Shown piece by piece: positions 9,018 to 17,312 of a stretch of DNA of 64,000 bases. This DNA comes from Pseudomonas sp. KNUC1026 (GTDB lineage: Bacteria > Pseudomonadota > Gammaproteobacteria > Pseudomonadales > Pseudomonadaceae). Numbering within the stretch: the first letter of the stretch is position 1; the number at the start of each line of letters is the position of its first letter. The DNA lies in the NCBI RefSeq assembly GCF_021650705.1, contig NZ_CP087138.1, positions 2,790,001-2,854,000 on the forward strand. The letters are read 5' to 3'. Both the position numbers and the translations under genes were made by a program. Under the pieces are notes generated by a model that had not been told where the DNA came from, made no database searches, and worked only from the letters and a program-made list of their open reading frames with translations.

Positions 9018-9678
9018 AGCGGCGCTCCAGGCGTTGGGTGAGTCGGGAAATGGGAAAGCACCAGGCGAAGAACAGCGCCAGCAGGCTGAAGTACATCAGC
9101 ACCGTGAAGGGGATACGGTTGACCGTGTTGCTGGCGATCTGCGCCACGTCGATCACATCGTGCACGCCCACCAGCGAGGCGAGCGAGGTGCCCATGGTGA
9201 TGATCGCGTAAAGGTTCATCCAAGGCGGCAACATGCGCTTGAAGCACTGCGGCAGGATCACCTGGCTGAACACCTGGGCGCGGGTCAGGGCCAGCGAATG
9301 CGCGGCCTCCCATTGGGTAGCCGGGATCGACCCGACCGCCCCGCGCAGGATTTCCGCCACGTTGGCACTGGCCGGCAAGGCCAGGCCCAGCGTCACTTTC
9401 AGCCAGTCGGGAAAGCTCAGGTAATGCCCGAACAGCTTCACCTCGAAGGGGAACACGTATGTGGTGAAGTAGATCAACACCAGCCACGGCGCATTGCGAA
9501 ACAGCTGCACCCAGGCGCGCGCCAATGGCCGCAGCGGCGAGAAATTCAGGGCGCCGATCAACAGGCCTGCCACGCTGCCCAGCGCCATGGCGCTGAGGCT
9601 GATCAGCACGTTCTGGCCAAGGCCAGTGAGCAGCGCCGGCGCCCACTCCACCAGGGCGCCGAAAACATCATTGGCCAT
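9004..9678 (-). CDS. Amino acid ABC transporter permease
   Basis: Inner-membrane permease of 224 residues of the HisMQ/GlnP type, with about five membrane segments. The family motif is visible as LFRNAPWLVLIYF near the N-terminal third, and the EAA loop as QWEAAHSLALTRAQVFSQVILPQ. It pairs with the neighbouring permease to form the channel heterodimer and overlaps it by 11 bp. Confidence 0.92.
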   Translation of the reverse strand: MANDVFGALVEWAPALLTGLGQNVLISLSAMALGSVAGLLIGALNFSPLRPLARAWVQLFRNAPWLVLIYFTTYVFPFEVKLFGHYLSFPDWLKVTLGLALPASANVAEILRGAVGSIPATQWEAAHSLALTRAQVFSQVILPQCFKRMLPPWMNLYAIITMGTSLASLVGVHDVIDVAQIASNTVNRIPFTVLMYFSLLALFFAWCFPISRLTQRLERRYAFY

Positions 9679-10399
9679 AACCGGGCATCCTCAGGCGGGT
9701 TTCGAGCCAGCGGCCCAGTGCATTGACGCAGAACCCCAGCGCCCCGTAGAAGGCCAGCAGCACGATCATCAGCTCGATCACGTTGTCGCTCTGGGTCCAG
9801 ATCATGATCGAGGCGTAGGTGATGTCGTTGACGGCAATGGCCGAGGCCACGGCGGTCATCTTCACCAGGTCGATCAGGTTGTTGGTCAACGAAGGCAGCG
9901 CGAATCGCAAGGCCAGTGGCAGTTGCACATAGGCCAGCCGTTGCAGCGGGCTGAGCGCAAGTGACCCTGCCGCCTCCAGCGTGGTCGGCGGCACAGCCTG
10001 CAGGCCGGCACGCAGGGCCTCAGCGTGGAAGGCGCCCTTGTGCAAGGAAATCACGATCACCACCCAGGCGAACGGCGTGAACGGGTTGCCGGTGCCCACG
10101 GCCTGGGTAAGCAACATGTTCAGCACCAGAAACGCGCAATACAGCTGCACCAGCGTCGGCGTGTTGCGGGTGACCTCGACAAAGGCCCGCGCACCCCACG
10201 CCAGCCCCTTGCGCGGGCTCACCAGCGCCACCGCCAGCGCCAGGCCCACCAGCAGGCTGCCCAGGGCGCTGAGCACGCACAGCAACAGGGTGGTCAGCAG
10301 CCCGTCGAGCAGGTTGGCGCGGCTGAAGGCATCGAGCAGGAACTGAAAGTTCAGCCCCAGCCTGGCCAGCGCCGCTACCAGGCTTTGCAGCGTGCTCAT
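9668..10399 (-). CDS. Amino acid ABC transporter permease
   Basis: Second HisMQ-type permease, 243 residues. It has the conserved VEVTRNTPTLVQLYCAFLV segment and the EAA loop TLEAAGSLALSPLQRLAYVQ, which contacts the ATPase. The ATG at 10399 overlaps the stop of the aminotransferase gene (ATGA). Two unlike permeases with two unlike binding proteins suggest one channel served by two receptors. Confidence 0.92.
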   Translation of the reverse strand: MSTLQSLVAALARLGLNFQFLLDAFSRANLLDGLLTTLLLCVLSALGSLLVGLALAVALVSPRKGLAWGARAFVEVTRNTPTLVQLYCAFLVLNMLLTQAVGTGNPFTPFAWVVIVISLHKGAFHAEALRAGLQAVPPTTLEAAGSLALSPLQRLAYVQLPLALRFALPSLTNNLIDLVKMTAVASAIAVNDITYASIMIWTQSDNVIELMIVLLAFYGALGFCVNALGRWLETRLRMPGYGQ

Positions 10400-11610
10400 G
10401 GCGCGGCCTCGCGCAGCTCGGCGCAGGCCCGCGCCACGCGCACGCCGGCCTCGGCCACGGCTTCAAGGCCGGTGGCGATGGAAAAGCGCACCCAGGGCGA
10501 AAGCCCGTAGGCGCTGCCGGCGATGGCCGCCACGCCGTGCTCCAGCAGCCAGACGGCAAGGTCGTCGTCGCTGCCGATGCACAGGCCATCGGGGCGGTAG
10601 CGGCCGATCACGCCGGCGCAGCGCACGAACACGAAAAAGCCGCCGTCGGGCACCAGCACTTCAAGGCCCGGCGCCTCAGCCAAGGCCGCTATCAAGGCAT
10701 CCCGGCGTGCCTGATAGGCCGCCACCTGCGGTGGCAGAAACCCGAGCCCGCCGTCGAACGCCGCCAGCGCAGCGGCCTGGCTGACCGAGCTGGCCCCGGA
10801 GGCCGCCTGCGATTGCACCACAGTCATGGCCTTGATCAAAACGGCGGGCGCGGCGCCGAAGCCGATACGCCAGCCGGTCATGGCGTAGGTTTTCGACACC
10901 CCGCCCACCAGCAGGCTGCGCTCGCGCAATTCCGGGGCGAGGTTGAGCAGGTTGCTCGGCGTGCCGCCGTCGAAGCGGATGTGCTCGTACAGCTCGTCGA
11001 GCAGCACCCATACCTGCCGGTGGCGGCGCAGCACGGCGGCCAGCGCCAGCAGCTCGGCCTGGCTGTACAGCGCGCCGCTGGGGTTGCCCGGGTTGTTCAG
11101 CACCAGCCAGCGGGTGCGCGGGGTGATGGCTGCCTCCAGTTGCTCAGGCAGCAGCTTGCAACTCTGCGCCAGCTCACAGGCCAGCAGCACCGGAGTGCCG
11201 CCATTGAAGCGCACCGCATCGGGAAAGGTCGGCCAGTACGGCGTGGGGACGATCACTTCGCCGCCCTCGTCCGGGGTCGCGGCGAAGGCGTTGAAGATGA
11301 CCTGCTTGGCGCCGTTGCCGATGAACACCTCCGGCAGCGAGTAGGCCAGGCGGTTCTCCCGTTCGAGCTTGGCCAGCACCGCCTCGCGCAGCGCCTGGGT
11401 GCCAGGGGTAGCGGTGTACTTGGTGGCGCCCGCCTGGATCGCCGCCCAGGCGGCTGCCTTGATGTGCTCGGGGGTGTCGAAGTCCGGCTCGCCGGTGGTG
11501 AGGTCGAGGATGTCGCGGCCGGCGGCACGCAGCTCGGTGGCGCGGGCCTTGGCGGCGGCATTGGGTGACAGGTCGACGCGCTGCACGCGCCGGGACAGCT
11601 TCAGGGTCAT
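10396..11610 (-). CDS. Class I/II aminotransferase, aspartate aminotransferase-like
   Basis: Fold-type I PLP aminotransferase of 404 residues, removing the amino group from an amino acid to give a 2-oxoacid. Visible: LTTGEPDFDTP, TKYTATPGTQALREAV, NNPGNPSGALYS with the substrate-binding Asn, the cofactor Asp in WVLLDELYEHIRFDG, and the Schiff-base Lys in GVSKTYAMTGWRIGFG. The carboxylate-binding Arg is in SPWVRFSIAT. It is embedded in the transporter operon with ATGA overlaps on both sides, so its substrate is probably the imported amino acid or a product of it. Confidence 0.92.
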   Translation of the reverse strand: MTLKLSRRVQRVDLSPNAAAKARATELRAAGRDILDLTTGEPDFDTPEHIKAAAWAAIQAGATKYTATPGTQALREAVLAKLERENRLAYSLPEVFIGNGAKQVIFNAFAATPDEGGEVIVPTPYWPTFPDAVRFNGGTPVLLACELAQSCKLLPEQLEAAITPRTRWLVLNNPGNPSGALYSQAELLALAAVLRRHRQVWVLLDELYEHIRFDGGTPSNLLNLAPELRERSLLVGGVSKTYAMTGWRIGFGAAPAVLIKAMTVVQSQAASGASSVSQAAALAAFDGGLGFLPPQVAAYQARRDALIAALAEAPGLEVLVPDGGFFVFVRCAGVIGRYRPDGLCIGSDDDLAVWLLEHGVAAIAGSAYGLSPWVRFSIATGLEAVAEAGVRVARACAELREAAP

Positions 11611-13033
11611 GGGTACACCTGCGGGGCGATGACTTTGCCCGGGTTGAGGCGGTTGTGCGGGTCCAGCGCCTGCTTGAGGCGGCGCATCAGGTTCAGCTCC
11701 ACCATGCTCTTGTAGCGCGGCAACACATCGCGCTTGCGCAGGCCGATACCGTGCTCGGCGCTGATCGAGCCGCCGTGGGCGTGCACGGTGTCGTGCACCA
11801 CCTCGCTGAGCGCTTCGTAGCGGGCCATGTGCGCGTCCACACTCATGCCCTGCGGGGCGGCGATGTTGTAGTGCAGGTTACCGTCGCCCAGGTGGCCGAA
11901 GGTGTAGTGGCGCACACCGGGAAAGGCAGCCGCCAGGCGCTCGGCGCTGGCGGCGAGAAAGCCTCCATGCGCGAGAGCGGCAGCGAGATGTCGTGCTTCA
12001 TGTTGCGCCCCTCGCGGGCCTGGGCCTCGCTCATGTGCTCGCGCAACAGCCACATCGCCTGGCGCTGGGCCAGGCTCTGGGCAACGCTGGCATCAAGGAT
12101 CACTTCGCGCTCCAGGGCCTGTTCGAGCAAAGCTTCCAGGCGCGCGTTTGCTGCCTCCGGCGCGCCGTGGTCGGAGAGGTCGAGCAAGGCGTACCAAGGG
12201 GCCTGCAAGGTGTCGAAGGGCAAGCGGCTGCCGGGCATCTCCCGCGCTACCAGCGCAAGGCATTCGGCACCCATCAGTTCGAAGCCGGTGAGCGCAGCGC
12301 TCAAAACCTGGCGGGCCAGGCCCAGCAGCTCGATGGCCGCGCCCAGGCTCGGCAGCGCCACATAGGCGGCAGCGTGAGCGCTGGGCAAGGGATACAGCTT
12401 GAGCGTTGCAGCGGTAATGATCCCCAGCGTGCCCTCGCTGCCGATGTAGAGGTCGCGCAGGTCGTAGCCGGTATTGTCCTTGCGCAGGCCGCGCAGGCCA
12501 TGCCATACCTCGCCTTCGGCAGTGACCACCTCCAGCCCCAGGCACAACTCGCGGGCGTTGCCGTAGCGCAGCACGGCAGTGCCGCCGGCGTTGGTGCCCA
12601 GGTTGCCGCCGATCGTGCAACTGCCCTCGGCGCCCAGGCTCAGCGGAAACAACCGCCCTGCCCGCTCGGCCGCCAGTTGCACCTCGCGCAGGATGCAGCC
12701 GGCTTCCACCGTCAGGGTGTCGTTGGCCGCATCCACCTCGCGCACCGCGTTCATCCGCTCCAGGCTCATCAGCACCGCGCGGCCGCTGGCATCGGGCGTG
12801 GCGGCGGCCATCAGCCCGGTGTTGCCGCCCTGCACCACCACGCAGGCATCGAAATCGGCGCACAGGCGCACCACCGCCGCGACTTGCTCGGTGCTGGCCG
12901 GGCGCACGAAGGCACGGGCGCTGCCGTGATAGCGGCGGTGCTTGTCGCTCAAGCGGCTGCCGGCAGCTTCACCGGGTTGGGCATAGCGCTCGCCGAGCAG
13001 GCTCTGCAAGGCGGTGAGCAAGGTATCGCTCAT
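11607..13033 (-). CDS. FAD-binding 2-hydroxyacid dehydrogenase (GlcD/D-LDH type), frame broken once
   Basis: Flavoprotein of 475 residues after repair, oxidising a D-2-hydroxyacid to a 2-oxoacid. The PCMH-type FAD domain shows VVVQGGNTGLMAAAT, LFPLSLGAEGSCTIGGNLG and the GSEGTLGIITAATLKLYP segment. The C-terminal FAD-oxidase domain ends with HYTFGHLGDGNLHYNI, a metal- and substrate-binding His region, and SAEHGIGLRKRD. The frame is lost at the A run 11958-11960; one base restores EAFLAASAERLAAAFPG. Start and stop overlap the neighbours by ATGA. With the aminotransferase it could interconvert amino acid, oxoacid and hydroxyacid forms of the substrate. Confidence 0.88.
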
Positions 13034-13857
13034 TGCAGAGCCTGCGCGTCTTTGTATTTCTCATGCAGCGCGTAGAGCGCCGCCGAGGGCTCCATGCCGG
13101 TGCGTTTGCCCAGCTCGATCAGCCAGCCGCTGCGATGCCAGTCGCGGATGATCGCGTCGAGCCGGGCCTGGAAGTCGTGCTCGCCCTTGCGCACCCACAT
13201 CACCGAATCCGAGGGGATCAGCTCGCTGGGCAGCGGGGTTTCGAAATCCGCCCACTCGGCCTGCTCGAGCAGGTCACGCATGGTCGGGGCCACGTGTACC
13301 GCTGCCACACAGCCATTACCGCGCAGGGTCAGCAGCGATTCGCTCTGGCTGCGGAAGGCCTTGATCACCGCGCCGTACTGCTCCTGCAACGGGGCGATGA
13401 AGTTGCTGCCCTGGGACACGCACACCGGTTTGCCCTTGAGGTCAGCCCATTGATGGATGCCCGCGCCCTTGCGGATCACCGCCGCGCCACCGACCTGCTC
13501 GTAGGGCGTTGGCGGGTAGTCGAGGATCTGCGCGCGCTCCTCGGTGTATTGCATGTTGGCGATCAGCACATCGACCTTGCCCTGTTGCAAGAACTGCACG
13601 CGGTTGGGTGGCAGCACCGCCACGGTCTGCACTGGCACGCCCAGGCGCTTGCCCAGTTCGTTGGCCAGTTCCACGTTGTAGCCCACTGGCTGCTGAGTCT
13701 TGGGGTCGAGGGTGCCGAACGGCAGGCCGGTGAGCATCACGCCCACGCTCAGGCTGTGGCGCTCGTTGATCTTGTCCAGCGTGGCGCCAGCGTGGGCGGC
13801 GGCGCAGGCCAGCGCAAGCAAGGGCGCCAACAGGTGGCGAAAGGTTTTGAGGGTCAT
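13030..13857 (-). CDS. Periplasmic amino acid-binding protein (ABC transporter)
   Basis: Type II periplasmic binding protein (SBP family 3) of 275 residues, with signal peptide FRHLLAPLLALACAAAHAG. Segments PVGYNVELANELGKRLG, NRVQFLQQGKVDVLIANM and KGKPVCVSQGSNF line the ligand cleft in this family. It is a close paralogue of the next gene upstream, and the two form a tandem pair with an 11-bp gap. The stop overlaps the ATG of the FAD enzyme. Confidence 0.92.
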   Translation of the reverse strand: MTLKTFRHLLAPLLALACAAAHAGATLDKINERHSLSVGVMLTGLPFGTLDPKTQQPVGYNVELANELGKRLGVPVQTVAVLPPNRVQFLQQGKVDVLIANMQYTEERAQILDYPPTPYEQVGGAAVIRKGAGIHQWADLKGKPVCVSQGSNFIAPLQEQYGAVIKAFRSQSESLLTLRGNGCVAAVHVAPTMRDLLEQAEWADFETPLPSELIPSDSVMWVRKGEHDFQARLDAIIRDWHRSGWLIELGKRTGMEPSAALYALHEKYKDAQALQ

Positions 13858-13868
13858 GGCAAGGTCCC

Positions 13869-14666
13869 TTACAGGCCGAACTGGTCAGCGGCCATTGGCT
13901 CGATCTGATGTTGTTTCTCGGCCTGCACCAGCCAGCCGCTGGTGTGCCATTGCTTGACCACCGGGTCGAGCCTGGCCTGGGTGTCGGCCTCGCCCAGGCG
14001 GGTCCAGATCACCGACGGCGCCGGGTTCAGTTGTGGCTCCAGCGCGGTGTAGCCCTTCCAGTCCGGGTTGCTCGCCAGCAGTGGCTTGACCAGCGTGGCG
14101 TCGTGCACGGCCGCCACGCAGTTACCGCCGTGCAGCGCCAGCAGCGAGTCGGCCGAGCCTTTGAAGGCTTTGATGTCGGCGCCGTATTCGGTCAACGCCT
14201 TGATATAGCTGCTGCCCTGTGAAGTGCACACCGGCTGGCCCTTGAGGTCGGCCCAGGCCTTGATCGGGCTGCCCGGTGGCAACGCGGCGGTGCCGCCCAC
14301 CTTGTAGAACGGCGTGGGCACATGGCCCAGGAGTTGGTCACGCTCGGGGTTCCACTCCATGTTCGCGATCAGCAGGTCGACCTTGCCCTGTTGCAGAAAC
14401 TGCACGCGGTTGGCCGGCAGCACCGAGACCAGCTCCACCTTCACCCCCAGTGCCTTGCCCAGGGCATTGGCCATGTCGACATTCAGCCCCACCGGCTGCT
14501 GGGTGTTGGGGTCGAGCGCGCCGAAGGGGCCACCGGAGAGCATCACGCCCACATTGAGTTGCTGGCGCGCCTGGATGCGCTCCAGCGTAGCGTCGGCCTG
14601 CGCCGTGGCAGCGGCCAGCCCGAGGGCCAGGCAGAGGGAAAGCGGAAGAAAACGAACGGCGCCCAT
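13869..14666 (-). CDS. Periplasmic amino acid-binding protein (ABC transporter), first gene of operon
   Basis: SBP family 3 protein of 265 residues. Its signal peptide (FLPLSLCLALGLAAATAQA) exports it to the periplasm. It shares NRVQFLQQGKVDLLIANM, TQQPVGLNVDMANALGKALG and PVCTSQGSSYIKALTEYG with its tandem paralogue. The start has AGGAGC eight bases upstream. As the promoter-proximal gene it should be the most strongly made product. Two receptors with diverged sequences may bind two related ligands, for example a free and a conjugated amino acid; this is inference. Confidence 0.92.
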   Translation of the reverse strand: MGAVRFLPLSLCLALGLAAATAQADATLERIQARQQLNVGVMLSGGPFGALDPNTQQPVGLNVDMANALGKALGVKVELVSVLPANRVQFLQQGKVDLLIANMEWNPERDQLLGHVPTPFYKVGGTAALPPGSPIKAWADLKGQPVCTSQGSSYIKALTEYGADIKAFKGSADSLLALHGGNCVAAVHDATLVKPLLASNPDWKGYTALEPQLNPAPSVIWTRLGEADTQARLDPVVKQWHTSGWLVQAEKQHQIEPMAADQFGL

Positions 14667-14864
14667 GCAAAGCTCCTGGTCAAGCGGCCATTGGAAAGTG
14701 GCGCGATGCTAGGAGCCGAGCGGCGATTCGGGGAAATGAAAAGATTGCCTATTCTTATAACTCAAAAAAGAGGCGCTGCCAGTTGCCCCGGTTTTGTTGG
14801 CCTGCTAGAACATGCAGCCACCAAATTCATAAACACCCTTTATGTTTTATTCCGCGAGCGTGAT
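14667..14864. promoter_or_regulatory. Divergent control region between sulfur operon and its LysR gene
   Basis: The gap is markedly AT-rich compared with the genes beside it. Two candidate regulator sites are visible. ATTCTTATAACTCA lies at about 14750-14763. A palindrome of ATAAA and TTTAT, with a 5-bp spacer, lies at 14829-14843, 22 bp before the LysR ATG. Autorepression together with activation of the operon would be the usual LysR arrangement. No -35/-10 pair could be fixed with confidence. Confidence 0.5.
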
Positions 14865-15722
14865 ATGACCGCCACCCTTGACCTGGACCTGCTACGCACT
14901 TTCGTAACCGTCGCCCAGGCCGCCAGCTTTGCAGAAGCCGGCCGCACCCTGGGCCGCACTCAGGCATCGGTCACCCAGCACATGCAGCGCCTGGAGCAGC
15001 AAGTGGGCGCCACCCTGCTGCGCAAGGAAGGCCGCAACAAGCACCTCACCGATGCCGGCCGGCAATTGCTCAACCACGCCCGGCAGATGCTCGCCCTCAA
15101 TGACGAAGCGCTGGCCTCGCTCAATCAGGGCGGCCCGAGCGGCGTGCTGCGCATCGGCTCCCCGCACGACATCGCCGACACCATCCTGCCGCCGCTGCTC
15201 ACGCGCATTGCCCGCGCGGCACCCAACCTGCGCCTGGAGATCGACGTCGGCCGCAGCCCGTTCCTGATGGAAGACCTGCACCGCGGCAAGATCGACATGG
15301 CCATCTCCACCCGCTTCGACGACCGCCTGCAAGGCGTTGCGCTGCGCACCTCGCCGGTGTGGTGGATCTGCGCGGCCAACTACCGCCACAGCCCCGGCCA
15401 ACCCCTGCCGCTGGTGCTGGTGGACGAACCCAGCATCTACCGCCGCTACGCCCTCGAAGCACTGGAGCGCGAAGGCATCGCCTGGCGCCAGGCCTACGCG
15501 GCGTCGAACCTGATCGGCATCAAGGCCGCTGTGCGTGCAGGGCTGGGCATCACCCCGCGCAGCATGGAGCTGCTCGGGCCTGATATGCGTGTGCTGGGGG
15601 AGCATGAGGGGCTGCCGCGCTTGCCGGAGGTGACGTATTACCTGTGGGTGAGGCGGCATGTGGCGAGCGGGTTGGTGCGGCGGGTGTTCGAATTGGTGAG
15701 TGATGGGTTTGGGGGAAGTTGA
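14865..15722 (+). CDS. LysR-family transcriptional regulator of the sulfur operon
   Basis: LysR regulator of 285 residues. The N-terminal winged helix reads LDLLRTFVTVAQAASFAEAG followed by GRTQASVTQHMQRLEQQVG. The rest is the periplasmic-binding-like effector domain (GVLRIGSPHDIADTILPPLL). The start is at the ATG of MTATLDLDLL, which begins the HTH domain at the usual distance. It is divergent from the eleven-gene operon by 198 bp and is very probably its regulator, with a transported sulfur compound or a product of it as the likely co-inducer. Confidence 0.92.
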   Translation: MTATLDLDLLRTFVTVAQAASFAEAGRTLGRTQASVTQHMQRLEQQVGATLLRKEGRNKHLTDAGRQLLNHARQMLALNDEALASLNQGGPSGVLRIGSPHDIADTILPPLLTRIARAAPNLRLEIDVGRSPFLMEDLHRGKIDMAISTRFDDRLQGVALRTSPVWWICAANYRHSPGQPLPLVLVDEPSIYRRYALEALEREGIAWRQAYAASNLIGIKAAVRAGLGITPRSMELLGPDMRVLGEHEGLPRLPEVTYYLWVRRHVASGLVRRVFELVSDGFGGS

Positions 15723-16013
15723 GAATCACAGCGCGAGACACCTTTGCGGTGTATGGGTCGGATGATTCTGCCCGTTCAATTCGCCGCTGAGCATCCATGA
15801 GCTCAGACGCCGTACGCTTGGGTGTGGTGGGCCTGCTTCGTATGCTCAGGAATGAGAGTAGGCATTACCTGACCTGTACGGGTTTTATTTGGCCGGATAG
15901 CGCCGGTGCTCAGTGGAGTGAGTACGGTTCAAGTTCGCTCAATGCCCCGCAAACCCAAGGTTTTTTATTCGACCAGGGGGTAAGATAAGCGCCATGAGTT
16001 TAGGGAAACCTTC
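15723..16013 (+). promoter_or_regulatory. Non-coding leader of the Septu module, with a possible 7-codon leader ORF
   Basis: No protein-coding gene is convincing here and there is no reverse transcriptase, so this is not a retron. At 15994-16017 a tiny open frame (ATG, seven codons, TGA) ends as ATGA on the ptuA start. It has its own AGGGGGT upstream, while ptuA has only a weak AGGGAAA. Base composition falls toward AT here. Translational coupling is possible but unproven. Confidence 0.35.
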
Positions 16014-17312
16014 ATGAAAATAAAGCAGTTAACGCTCACTCACTACCGCCGGTTTCGAAGTTTTCGAATTGATTTCGACGAGCAGGTGACGGTATTGGTA
16101 GCGCGCAATGGGGCGGGCAAATCCAGCATCCTGGATGCTCTGGCCACAGCGTTGGGGCTCTACCTCACTCGGCTGCCCGGGGTTTCCGGCATCAGCCCTC
16201 GGGAAACCGATTTTCAGGTAGATCCCGACGGCAGCAAACCAGCCTACATGCGCATCGAGTGCGAAAGCTTCAGTGGTGTGAAATGGGACAGAACCGAGAA
16301 GCGTGACAAAAGCGCCAAAACCGAAAAACAGATCCCCCCTGCGATGGGCCACAAGGCGCTCATGAACACCGTAGACGCTGTGGTCGATGCCCATAATGAA
16401 GGCCGTGATTATTCGCTGCCGATTTTTGCGCACTACGGTACCAACCGCGCCGTGTTCGATATTCCGCAGCGCAAACGCGCGTTCAAGAACGCCTTCAGCC
16501 GCTTCGATGCATTCGACGGCGCTTTGCAAGGCCGAGCCAACTTCAAGCGTTTGATCGAGTACTTCTACTTCCTTGAAGACTGTGAGAACCGAGAGCACAA
16601 AGCCCGAGCAAGCTTCGCTTACGAACATCCCGAGTTGCGCGCCATCCGCCAGGCTATCAGCCGGCTCATGCCTGCCTTCACTCAACCGCGCAGTGTTTAC
16701 CCTGCTGGGTTGATGGTGAACTGGACAGTGGATAATACGGTCAAGCAGCTGAGAATCGAACAACTCAGCGACGGCTACCGCACCACCTTGGCAATGGTGA
16801 TGGACATTGCCGCCAGAATGGCTGAAGCCAATCCCGCCAGCGAGGAACCGCTGAACACTGAAGGGGTGATCCTTATTGATGAAGTGGATCTGCATCTTCA
16901 CCCTGGCTGGCAACAGCAGATACTTCCCGACCTGATGAAAACGTTCCCTAACGTCCAATTCATTGTGACCACCCATAGCCCCCAGGTCGTAAGCTCGGTC
17001 AAGCCTGAATCGCTCAGAGTCATTGACTGGCAAGGCGAAGAAGCCCGGCTCATCCCGGTCAATTTTTCGTTTGGCGCAGAGTCTCAGCAAATGCTGACAC
17101 AAGTATTGGGTGTTGAACCACGCAGCCCGGTCAAAATCGTGCAGCAGTTATATGAGTATCAACAGTTGGTTGCAGAGAACCAGTGGGATTCGGACCGAGG
17201 CCTTGAGCTACGTCGGATATTGGATGATTGGGGCGCGGAATACGAACCCGAGTTACTGCGTCTGGAGATGGATATACGGCTCAAGGCGCTTGATCGGGAT
17301 CAACTCCCATGA
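16014..17312 (+). CDS. ptuA: Septu anti-phage defence ATPase PtuA
   Basis: RecF/SMC-like AAA ATPase of 432 residues, the nucleotide-sensing half of a Septu-type defence module. Walker A is VARNGAGKSSILDAL near residue 32, the signature-like LSDGYRTTLAMVMDIAARM, Walker B ILIDEVDLHLHPGWQ and the switch His VTTHSPQVV. In studied Septu systems PtuA forms a complex with the PtuB nuclease and restrains or activates it during infection. The gene is less GC-rich than its surroundings, consistent with transfer. Its TGA overlaps the ptuB ATG. RecF-like overlapping-gene ATPases of other defence systems are the alternative, but the HNH partner favours Septu. Confidence 0.85.
   Translation: MKIKQLTLTHYRRFRSFRIDFDEQVTVLVARNGAGKSSILDALATALGLYLTRLPGVSGISPRETDFQVDPDGSKPAYMRIECESFSGVKWDRTEKRDKSAKTEKQIPPAMGHKALMNTVDAVVDAHNEGRDYSLPIFAHYGTNRAVFDIPQRKRAFKNAFSRFDAFDGALQGRANFKRLIEYFYFLEDCENREHKARASFAYEHPELRAIRQAISRLMPAFTQPRSVYPAGLMVNWTVDNTVKQLRIEQLSDGYRTTLAMVMDIAARMAEANPASEEPLNTEGVILIDEVDLHLHPGWQQQILPDLMKTFPNVQFIVTTHSPQVVSSVKPESLRVIDWQGEEARLIPVNFSFGAESQQMLTQVLGVEPRSPVKIVQQLYEYQQLVAENQWDSDRGLELRRILDDWGAEYEPELLRLEMDIRLKALDRDQLP

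Noticed and set aside
7708..9726. A 672-codon open frame on the plus strand across the transporter genes
   Set aside because: It is antisense to the ABC ATPase, dioxygenase and permease genes, has a composition biased to His, Gln and Arg as high-GC shadows do, and has no family motif.
15797..15988. A 63-codon frame between the LysR and ptuA genes
   Set aside because: No ribosome-binding site, no family likeness and composition unlike the neighbouring genes.
15723..16013. A retron ncRNA and reverse transcriptase upstream of the PtuA/PtuB pair
   Set aside because: Similar ATPase-HNH pairs are attached to retrons, so I looked for an RT; the preceding gene is a LysR regulator and the gap is too short.
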